Source: an uncultured Lachnospiraceae bacterium
Lineage (GTDB): Bacteria > Bacillota > Clostridia > Lachnospirales > Lachnospiraceae
Length of the DNA: 52,819 nt
Assembly (NCBI GenBank): GCA_900554205.1
Contig: USGM01000009.1
Coordinates: 1-52,819, forward strand
Direction of reading: 5' to 3'
Shown piece by piece: positions 17,088 through 24,797 of this stretch. The notes beneath the pieces were generated by a model that had not been told where the DNA came from, did no database searches, and saw nothing but the letters and a program-made list of their open reading frames with translations. Positions within the stretch are counted from its first letter, which is position 1. Every line of letters begins with the position of its first letter. The translations under genes were made by a program, and so were the position numbers.

Positions 17088-18323
17088 CTACATTGTTTCA
17101 TCTAGATTTATCTCTGGTACATATAAATCTCTTACATCAGACACATCTGGCAATAACCAGTCTCCTTCATTTTCACCAGCTACTACTAATGTCCCATTTG
17201 ATTTTAAGCCCACATGAAAATTCTGACCTGCGGATATCGCTACAATATCTCTCCACTCCGTAACTCCCTTTTGTCCTTCATTTACATTTCCAGCTGTAAC
17301 TACTGTTCCATCACTTTTTAATCCAAGAATGTTTTGTGCAGACTTAGAGATAGCGATAATATCTGTCCACTTAGATACCTGAGCATAATCTTCTCCTATA
17401 TTTTGTCCCATCATCCGGTTGGAAATTAGTACTGTTCCATCTTCCCTTAAAGCTGCTATACTACCCACATTGTCACCAGAGATATCCACGATTTCTGTCC
17501 AATCATTCATATCATCATAAATATCAGAATACTTATTTGTAACAATGGTTTGATTTGGTAATTTATTCGAATATACAAAACTTACGGTTCCATCTTTGTG
17601 TAATACCGCCAATCTATTTTCACCCGTTACTATATCAACAATATCAGACCAGCTTTCTATTTCCTTCTGAACCGACTCATTTTCCAGATAGTCATTATAT
17701 TTATTATAGAGGTACAGTCTACCACTCTGGTCCGCAACTGCATAAGTTGAATTACTTGTTTTAAATATGCTTATATCCGAAATCATCGCAAGCTGTTCAT
17801 TCCGTTGCTTGAAATTTTCATCTTCAAGTGTGGTATAAAAAACTCCTGCATTACTCATTGCATCTACTCCGTCAAAAACATATGATAATCTTTCAATATC
17901 TGTCTAGTTTCGAACCCCTGCATATCCACTTGCCTCATAAACCTCGTTATCAATACGAATAATTACCTTTCCGTCATTGTCAATTGCTGCAACCCCCACA
18001 TCTAGATTTTCAATATAATCTCCAGAAATCAAGTATCGAAGTTGCTGTAACATTTCGTATGCTCTATCATCATCTTCTATTCTCGACAATACAGAGATGG
18101 CCTGAGGATATTCTCTCTTTTCAATTAATAATTTTACTTCTTCCCATAGTTCATTATTTGAGACTACTTCTTCTACATCATTATTCTTATTTGAATATTG
18201 CTTTGTGCTATCAGTGATGATTTCCACAGAACTTTCTGCTTTAGGTTTGGAGATACTACACCCACCTAGAATAAATACACTAAAGATTATAAAAATTACC
18301 GTCTTTTTTTTGTTATAGGTCAT
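17088..18323 (-). pseudogene. RCC1-repeat lipoprotein interrupted by an amber codon
   Basis: One reading frame runs from ATG 18323 to the stop at 17088, broken only by TAG at 17904-17906 (codon 140). The first part (139 residues) has a signal peptide with lipobox LGGC and an acidic, helical stretch. The second part has four or more RCC1-like beta-propeller repeats, each with a W-[ST/R]-[DE]-I-[VI] motif (SWSDIVDI, DWTEIVDI, KWTDIIAI, EWRDIVAI). The TAG falls exactly where the first repeat needs Trp (N-stop-TDIERLS), so a single TGG to TAG change explains it. The intact product would be 411 residues and surface-anchored. Its ATG overlaps the RHS gene's TGA, so the two are coupled. A downstream fragment could restart at ATG 17858, but no good ribosome site is seen there. 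Confidence 0.8.
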
Positions 18324-19842
18324 TGCCATCCTTCATAATTATAATAAGCTGATTTTATGTATAAATTTTCTGAAGGATATGAAAACAATACATTAAACCT
18401 TGAAATATTACTATAATACGGAAATGCTGAATAATTACTAGCACCTGTATAATCTGTACTCCATCCCGGAAATACTACATGTGACCATGTTGATTTTGGT
18501 TTAGAACCAGAAGACAACGCTCCTCTATTATAGCATTGGTGCGAAACACCTGTCGGTCTCGGAACAATTGCATTAAACCTTTCAAAAGTATCACAAACAT
18601 ACATACAAGAAGCAATCCAAAACGCTTCTTGATAGGCCACATTACTTGCATCCATTGCATTTTTTGCATTTGCGTTTATAGATGTAAATGCTTGACTTTT
18701 TGTTAAAATCGTATAGAAAGATGGCGCTGTAGTTCCTGCCGCCGAGAAATACAAAGACTTCCCATTATTATATCTATAACTATCTTCTAAAAAGCGGTTT
18801 AATATCTCCCAACCTACTCCTTGTCTATTATATTTTAGATAATTTTTCATATTTATATCTGTACTTATATATCCATTTTCTCCATATATTATTCTTGCCA
18901 CTAGATAATACATTTTCGTACCTGTGTAACTAGTATACCAGTTACTACCGCTACCTGCAGACAAATAATAATTGATACCCGTCTCATAAAACTGCGATGC
19001 TGCATATGTCAAATCATATATCTCATTGCTTGTTAATCTTGCTGAATTTTGTGATGCACCGCTATCATAAGAAGCCTTTAATTCATTATATCGGTCACCA
19101 AACAGTTTTTTCATATCAACATTACAAGACGAGCCTAATACTGCATTGTTTTCAGGATCATAATAACTTCCTGTTCTCATGCAATAAATACCTGTTTCTA
19201 CATCATAACAATCTCCACTATAACGCAATGAATTTAGGCATCCTATAAATTCATCATCTGAATTATCCTGATGTTCTACATGTTGGTTTCCCTTCACCTC
19301 ATATACAACTAATGGCAAACCATATTCATTATATTCATAAGAACAAATTAATTGTTCTGTAGAATCTTCTAAACCAATAATCTTTTCCTCTTCATTTAAT
19401 ACATAGCTATATGTATCTCCCATACAACTCAAACCTGTAAGTAATGGAATCCCATCAATATCAGTATATAAGTAATCCAAAATCTCACCACTCGGTAATA
19501 TTTCCATCTGAATATTACCAAAATTATCCCAGACATAAGTTGTTACTCCTTCGTCTGTCACCTTTTTTGCGCATTGTTTATTATCATTGTATTCAAACGT
19601 TATTGCACTGCCATTTTATCCTGCATACTTCCAAGAGGAGCTGATATATTTGTACAAGAAATTACTCTCTCCATAAATTCTTCAGCATTATAACTCACAT
19701 TATTAATTGTTATAATGTCTTCTTCTGAAAAAACATTTTCTGCATTTATACTGCTCAACTCAGATGCTTGAGTAGAAATAGAACTCATACATATCAATGT
19801 AGACATGACCATTGTTGTTAATCGTTTAAATTTTTTCCTCAT
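18320..19842 (-). pseudogene. Secreted RHS-core protein with SleB-like C-terminus, frameshifted
   Basis: The N-terminal part (from ATG 19842) has a signal peptide (MRKKFKRLTTMVMST to about residue 26, ending TQAS). At an A4 run (plus-strand T4, 19614-19617) the frame breaks. Adding one A restores a continuous 507-residue protein reading DKNGSAITFEYNDNK, a typical YD repeat. The second part has YD/RHS repeats and an RHS-associated core (NSLRYSGDCYDVETGIYCM, then GSYYDPENN). A C-terminal domain follows with LVARIIYGENGY and VGWEILNRF, the pattern of SleB-type Hydrolase_2 lytic enzymes, with Glu322 (restored numbering) as the probable catalytic residue. This looks like a polymorphic cell-wall toxin. 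The assignment of the last domain is moderate. Confidence 0.75.
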
Positions 19843-19892
19843 ATTATTTTCCTCCTAAGTTTTTTCCCATGTTTTTATTGTCTTTTTTTATA

Positions 19893-19921
19893 AGTATACT
19901 CTGTAAAGTCTTCTTCGTCAA
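19893..19921 (-). promoter_or_regulatory. Promoter of the RHS-lipoprotein module
   Basis: TTGACG (19916-19921) and TATACT (19893-19898) are spaced 17 bases apart, each five of six to consensus. A strong AGGAGG site lies just before ATG 19842. The surroundings are very AT-rich. Confidence 0.7.
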
Positions 19922-20032
19922 TACTATTTATTTATTATATTTACTTTACTACAATATTAGATCGTCCACATTTTACATATGTCCTTGACACCGTTTCATG
20001 GCTGATATTGGATTTTGAGCAGATTATACTGC

Positions 20033-20075
20033 AAAAATATCCGGGGACTGTCCAACCGTAAACAGTCCCCGGATA
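20033..20075 (-). terminator. Strong intrinsic terminator of the propeller-SBP gene
   Basis: A perfect 14-bp stem (20038-20051 with 20062-20075), rich in GC, with a ten-base loop is followed on the minus strand by TTTTTG. It lies 23 bases past the stop codon of the gene ending at 20099. Confidence 0.9.
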
Positions 20076-20098
20076 ATCACCGGTTCAAATCGAATGCA

Positions 20099-22348
20099 TC
20101 ACCGCTCATCCAGATAGAGCTGCACGCGGTTATTCAATTTCTCCGTTGCCTCTTCCGCAGTGCATTGTCCCTCAAAATAAGGTGCCAGTTCCTCCCGGAA
20201 AATTCCCTCCAGCGGAGTGACAGAATATTGTCCGGGCAGAGCATTATCAATCATATCCCCGAAAACCGCAATCTGTTCGTCCGTCAGAGGCGGCTTCAAA
20301 TAGATAACCTGTCCCGAATCCGTAACAAACTTGTTGTCGGGATGATTCCCATCCTCAATCTCAACCATCAATTCCACAACCGTCCGGTTGATTGAAAACC
20401 ATGTGCTGTGATTCATGAAGAAGCCCGCGGAATCCCTCTTCCTTATGGCATCCCCGCCAATGTCGTATGCCACATACTGCGCCTGTGCCTCTTTGCTTAC
20501 AAGGTACTTCAGAAAGCCTATACACCCGTCTGCTCCGTCCGTCTGACTGTTCAGATAGATCTTGTTTGTGATCATATATACGCCCCTGCCTTTTTCTCTG
20601 GGATAGCCCAGAATGACATTGTCGCCTAACTCGTCCTGTAAATCCTGAAAGGTATAAAATGTAAATTCCCCATTAAACGGATGCGACGCAAAGACCTCTT
20701 CCCTGCTCCATGAATCCGCGCTGCCCCTTGCGGCATACTCGTCAGCAAACGCCAGCAGTTCTAGAAATGCTTTCCCCGTCAGATGACTCTTTCCCTTTTC
20801 CCAGTCTATGTACTCCGTGTTGGATTCATCCCTCATGGCATACCTTAGGACAATATCCATGGCGCTGCTGTAAGGATCCAGTACCTTCGCATCAGACCTT
20901 CTGACCGCTTTCATCAGTTCTCCGATATTCACCGAATCCGCCTTGCCAAACTCCTGACTGCGGTATGCCGCAAAGTCCAGACTGAATTCATACGGTATGC
21001 CGTACAGTCCGCCGTCTATTTTTCCTGTTTCCAATGCGGTCGCCAGACACCCGGACTCCTCGAAGCCCTGTCCGTCAAGGCATTGCAGATAGCCCTTGTC
21101 CTTCATGGACTGCACATTGAAAATAACATCCTGCTCCAGAAGATCGGGGCCTCTTCCCGCCGTGACCTCCATCTGTATGCGCGTCAGGAAGCTGTCTCCG
21201 GATTCCCCCGGTTCGGGAGTCATAACCGAGACATAATATTCGCTGCTGTGCCTGTTGAACTCCGCGATTACATTGCTCAGGGCAACATTCTGCATGGATA
21301 GCGCCAGCACAAGCTCCTGTCTCTCATTTGTCATTCCCTTTTTGGAAAGGTCATAGGACAGAAGAAGCAGCTTTCCATCCATCTCCGCTAATATCAACAG
21401 CGTGTTGTCTGCGCCCTTTTCCAGTCCCCATATGTTCTCAAAGCGATAGCCGCTCTCCGCAAAGGTAATCAGTTTCTCCGTGCCGCCGTCCGACACCTCC
21501 CAGAGTCCGTACCGATCCATCAGCGCAAGCTGTCCGTCCCCGGTATCCACCGAAAAGTATTCCGTCGCCGCAATATCTTTGGGAAATGCAATCTGGTATC
21601 TCGCGCCGCTCTCTCTCCACATTGCCGGGAGATTGTCCCGATCCACTCCATAAAACAGCAGCCCTGTTGAGCCATTTTCCTGCACCGCTCCGTGAATCCA
21701 GCCGTCAATCTCCGCAGAGTCTGTCTCCTCCGCTCCCGAAAGCCGCGTCACCTTCGCTGTGTTTGTCTTCAGGTCGGAGGTATAAACGGAATATTCACTA
21801 TTCAGATAGACAAAAAGCTCTCCACCCTTGCCCACGACGATATGCTCATCCTGCTCAATGCCTCCCTGCAGGCTCCCCCGCAGATTTTGTTCAGACAATT
21901 TCTGTCCCACTCCGCCAACCGACAGCGAAGTAAGCGCCGCATTCTCACCCGAATACACCAGACAGCAAAGCTCTCCGGAGGTTGTCGCAAACACCTCTCC
22001 TATATGACTGTCGGGCATATCCGCCTCTCTGACCGCTACCTTCGTCCACTGCCCATCGGCAAACGAATAGATCTGGTAATATGCCTGACCCTCAGCCGTG
22101 ACCATAAGCTGCGCAATTCCCTCTCCGAAAAGAATAGGGCTCTCCTGATAGACACTGGCGCTGCCGTCCTGCTCCGTCTCTTCCTCCCATGCGGGTATCT
22201 CCTGTTCGCTCACCGGTCCGGTGGCGGCATGGTAGACATCCCCCAGCTTATATTCCTCTATGGGCGCGTCCGTCTCCTTGCCGCACCCACATAACTGAAG
22301 CACACAAAACAGTAATCCCAATGCAATACACGAAAATTTCCGCCTCAA
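20099..22348 (-). CDS. Lipoprotein: beta-propeller-like region plus solute-binding domain (copy 1)
   Basis: A 749-residue surface lipoprotein. The signal peptide ends LCGC with Cys22 as anchor. Residues of about 40-365 form repeated beta-rich segments like a propeller (the DGQLALMDRYGLWEV and GQAYYQIYSFADGQW units). From about residue 370 an extracellular solute-binding domain of the SBP_bac_1 type follows (VIAEFNRHSSEYYVSV, GRGPDLLEQD, YGIPYEFSLDFAAY). It ends RVQLYLDER. I chose TTG 22348 because GGGAGG lies nine bases upstream; GTG 22393 lacks a site and would overlap the upstream gene. No permease is adjacent, so it may be a sensor or serve a distant transporter. A relative lies at 50.0 kb. 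Confidence 0.8.
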   Translation of the reverse strand: MRRKFSCIALGLLFCVLQLCGCGKETDAPIEEYKLGDVYHAATGPVSEQEIPAWEEETEQDGSASVYQESPILFGEGIAQLMVTAEGQAYYQIYSFADGQWTKVAVREADMPDSHIGEVFATTSGELCCLVYSGENAALTSLSVGGVGQKLSEQNLRGSLQGGIEQDEHIVVGKGGELFVYLNSEYSVYTSDLKTNTAKVTRLSGAEETDSAEIDGWIHGAVQENGSTGLLFYGVDRDNLPAMWRESGARYQIAFPKDIAATEYFSVDTGDGQLALMDRYGLWEVSDGGTEKLITFAESGYRFENIWGLEKGADNTLLILAEMDGKLLLLSYDLSKKGMTNERQELVLALSMQNVALSNVIAEFNRHSSEYYVSVMTPEPGESGDSFLTRIQMEVTAGRGPDLLEQDVIFNVQSMKDKGYLQCLDGQGFEESGCLATALETGKIDGGLYGIPYEFSLDFAAYRSQEFGKADSVNIGELMKAVRRSDAKVLDPYSSAMDIVLRYAMRDESNTEYIDWEKGKSHLTGKAFLELLAFADEYAARGSADSWSREEVFASHPFNGEFTFYTFQDLQDELGDNVILGYPREKGRGVYMITNKIYLNSQTDGADGCIGFLKYLVSKEAQAQYVAYDIGGDAIRKRDSAGFFMNHSTWFSINRTVVELMVEIEDGNHPDNKFVTDSGQVIYLKPPLTDEQIAVFGDMIDNALPGQYSVTPLEGIFREELAPYFEGQCTAEEATEKLNNRVQLYLDER

Positions 22349-22382
22349 GCTCTCTGTCCTCCCAAAACTACCTCTTATCGGC

Positions 22383-22688
22383 TTAATTTCCACATCGAGA
22401 ATGCATCATTCTAGTCCATGTATTTCTATATGATATGCTTCTACAAGCACATTTATATACGTTTGCCCACGTTTGCGCAGAGATATAACAGGTACACACC
22501 TCATAATTTCCTGTTTCCGCATTATACAGTGTAACCTGATGAGACCCCACCTGCCGCTCGCTCAACATTGAATCCCCCATGTAAGAATAGCTACATTCAT
22601 GCATAGCCGCACTCACATCCAGTGTTGAAAAGGAAATTGTTAACCCCAACACCATTGTTGCCAGTATCACTTTCAGTCCTTTACTCAT
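22383..22688 (-). CDS. Small secreted Cys-rich protein
   Basis: A 101-residue protein with a signal peptide (SKGLKVILATMVLGLTISFS, probable cleavage after VSA near residue 27). The mature part of about 74 residues has six Cys (HEC, VCTC, KCAC, SRC) and several His, a pattern that suits metal binding or disulfide bonds. AAGGAGGT precedes the ATG, and a promoter with a perfect TATAAT lies upstream. I do not recognise the family. It is upstream of the propeller-SBP gene in the same direction and may share its transcript. Confidence 0.75.
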   Translation of the reverse strand: MSKGLKVILATMVLGLTISFSTLDVSAAMHECSYSYMGDSMLSERQVGSHQVTLYNAETGNYEVCTCYISAQTWANVYKCACRSISYRNTWTRMMHSRCGN

Positions 22689-22723
22689 AATTTACATACC
22701 TCCTTATGCTTTTTGATGATGAC

Positions 22724-22752
22724 ATTATAACATCTTTATGTGCAAAAGTAAA
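22724..22752 (-). promoter_or_regulatory. Promoter of the small secreted protein gene
   Basis: A perfect -10 TATAAT (22724-22729) has TTTACT (22747-22752) 17 bases upstream. This -35 lies inside one arm of the 46-bp palindrome. Confidence 0.6.
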
Positions 22753-22791
22753 TGGTATTTTTGAAAAATTTTTCAAAAATACCATTTACTT
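22746..22791. repeat. 46-bp perfect palindrome
   Basis: Twenty-three bases are followed immediately by their exact reverse complement, with no spacer. The arms read AAGTAAATGG then TATTTTTGAAAAA towards the centre. On the minus strand it follows the SH3 gene and is trailed by TTTTGC, so it can act as its terminator. It also overlaps the -35 of the next gene. Confidence 0.9.
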
Positions 22792-22809
22792 ATATCAGCT
22801 TATTTTACC

Positions 22810-23532
22810 TCATTCCTCCGGCACATAAATCAGACTGGTTACCACATAGCAGACGACACCATCCTTCTCCACCCTTGACCAGCCGGAATCCTCACTGATC
22901 CCGGTGCGGTGTACTGTTTCCCCGTAGTTCAGTCTGCAATGGATCGTTGCATTCCCTTCGGAGGTGCTCGGCTCCAGACGAAGGTTCACATACTCCTTCG
23001 GGGTGACGAAATCGTCACAGTCCGTAAAGACAATTACCCTGCCATCCTTCGTCGGTACGCGGTTCGGGTCAGCCGTTGCAGACGGCTGTGTTGCCGCGGG
23101 CTGCGGAGTCGCCGTGATTTCCGGCGTGGGTTCCGGCGTTGCTGTGACCTCGGGTGTAGGTTCCGGGGTCGCCGTAACCTCAGGCTCGGGCTCCGGGGTA
23201 ACCGTCGGCTCCGAACCGCCGGGCATCGTCTCCCCATCCGGCATCGTGTCCGTGCCCTGCAATGACGAATCCTCTCCCACGCTTCCGTTATCTGCCGACT
23301 GCCATGTCGATGCGTTATTCTGCCCCTCCGGCTTGTCCGCATGTGTGACCCTCCAGAGAATGCCGCAGATAATCGCCGCAAGAATGACAAGGATGCCGAA
23401 GACGATTGCAACAGTGCCCGGCTTCAGCGGACTGCCGCCCTCCCAGTCATCTCCATAGTCGTTCCCGACCTCATAATCCGGCTCGTCCTCTTCCTCCAGA
23501 TTCAATTCTTCCAGTTCCGTATCATCCCTCAT
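22810..23532 (-). CDS. Membrane-anchored SH3-domain protein
   Basis: A 240-residue protein with an acidic cytoplasmic head (about 36 residues), one transmembrane helix (GTVAIVFGILVILAAIICGI, residues 39-58) and a long Pro/Thr/Glu linker with TATPEPTPEV-type repeats (residues about 110-150). It ends in a bacterial SH3 domain (YVNLRLEPSTSEGNATIHCRL, then VYCxVTSLIY-like strands). SH3b domains often bind cell-wall peptides, so a wall-sensing or scaffolding role is plausible. The start overlaps the trpS stop by 11 bases with a GGAGAAG site, so it is coupled to trpS. Confidence 0.85.
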   Translation of the reverse strand: MRDDTELEELNLEEEDEPDYEVGNDYGDDWEGGSPLKPGTVAIVFGILVILAAIICGILWRVTHADKPEGQNNASTWQSADNGSVGEDSSLQGTDTMPDGETMPGGSEPTVTPEPEPEVTATPEPTPEVTATPEPTPEITATPQPAATQPSATADPNRVPTKDGRVIVFTDCDDFVTPKEYVNLRLEPSTSEGNATIHCRLNYGETVHRTGISEDSGWSRVEKDGVVCYVVTSLIYVPEE

Positions 23533-24607
23533 ACTTCTCCTTCTGCATCTGAATCAGCTCTTTATCCTCAAAATAATTGATTCTCATGGCACTCTTTACC
23601 TCGGAAAGCGTCTGGGCTGCAACCTCTCGCGCCGCCTCACTTCCCTTCTTCAGCACATCATAGACCGCAGGAATGTCCTTTTCGAGCTCTTTTCTGCGCG
23701 CACGGATCGGCTCCAGCGTCTCCTGCATGATATTGTTCAGGAACTTCTTTACCTTGACATCGCCGAGCCCACCCCGCTGATAATGTGCCTTCAACTCGTC
23801 CAGATTTGCGTAATCCGGCAGATAGCTTGCAAAATGCTCCGGCTTACAGAATGCATCAAGATAAGTAAACACCGTGTTGCCCTCGAGATGTCCGGGATCG
23901 CTGACCTGCAAATGCAGGGGATCCGTGTACATGCTCATGATCTTTGTGCGCACCTCATCCGCCGTATCCGCGAGATAGATGCAGTTGCCGAGAGACTTGC
24001 TCATCTTCGCCTTGCCGTCTGTTCCGGGCAGTCTCTTACATGCCTCATTCTCCGGCAGGAGCGCTGTAGGCTCTACAAGCACCGGTGCGTACACCGTGTT
24101 AAACTTATGAACGATCTCCCTCGTCTGCTCGATCATGGGAAGCTGGTCATCACCGACCGGAACTGTCGTCGCCTTGAATGCCGTGATGTCAGATGCCTGA
24201 CTGATCGGGTAAGTGAAAAAGCCGACCGGAATGCTCGCCTCGAAATTACGCATCTGGATTTCGCTCTTCACCGTCGGGTTTCTCTGCAATCTCGCCACTG
24301 TCACCAGATCCATGTAATAAAAGGTAAGCTCGCAGAGCTCCGGAATCTGTGACTGGATGAACAGGGTGGACTTCGCGGGATCCAGTCCGCAGGACATATA
24401 ATCCAGCGCCACCTCAATAATATTCTGGCGCACTTTTTCCGGGTTCTCGATATTGTCCGTCAATGCCTGCGCGTCCGCAATCATGATAAAGGTCTTCTTA
24501 TATTCTCCTGAATTCTGCAGCTCCACACGCCTTCTGAGCGAGCCGACATAATGTCCCACATGCAGTCTTCCCGTAGGTCTGTCACCTGTCAAAATAATCT
24601 TGTCCAT
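23522..24607 (-). CDS. trpS: Tryptophanyl-tRNA synthetase
   Basis: Class I aminoacyl-tRNA synthetase of 361 residues. The HIGH-type motif is GRLHVGHYVGS near residue 13 and the KMSKS motif is KMSKSLGN near residue 199. GDDQLPMIEQTREI is the typical mid-domain block. It attaches Trp to tRNA-Trp. No T-box leader is present in the short upstream region. TTGGAGGGAAT precedes the ATG. It is divergent from the GH2 gene. Confidence 0.96.
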   Translation of the reverse strand: MDKIILTGDRPTGRLHVGHYVGSLRRRVELQNSGEYKKTFIMIADAQALTDNIENPEKVRQNIIEVALDYMSCGLDPAKSTLFIQSQIPELCELTFYYMDLVTVARLQRNPTVKSEIQMRNFEASIPVGFFTYPISQASDITAFKATTVPVGDDQLPMIEQTREIVHKFNTVYAPVLVEPTALLPENEACKRLPGTDGKAKMSKSLGNCIYLADTADEVRTKIMSMYTDPLHLQVSDPGHLEGNTVFTYLDAFCKPEHFASYLPDYANLDELKAHYQRGGLGDVKVKKFLNNIMQETLEPIRARRKELEKDIPAVYDVLKKGSEAAREVAAQTLSEVKSAMRINYFEDKELIQMQKEKYEG

Positions 24608-24797
24608 ATTCCCTCCAATATAAGTAATTTTCTATATCTTACCACTCTTTCACGGATTGGAAAACCCTTTTCGCCGAAAAAAGATTTTGTTATCAGCCAG
24701 TCCCGGCAGGAACTTTGTGACTAAATTTCAAAAAACAGGAAATCCTCAAAAGCAGAATACGATACACAAGGCGCACACGCGCAGAAACGAGGTTGAT

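Noticed and set aside
19600..19640. Programmed -1 ribosomal frameshift in the RHS gene
   Set aside because: The A4 run (GAT AAA ATG) is not a slippery heptamer and the P-site tRNA would re-pair with TAA; no downstream structure was seen. A one-base deletion is simpler.
24608..24797. T-box or Trp attenuator upstream of trpS
   Set aside because: The space to the divergent GH2 gene is under 200 bases and shows no specifier-stem, T-box sequence or terminator hairpin.
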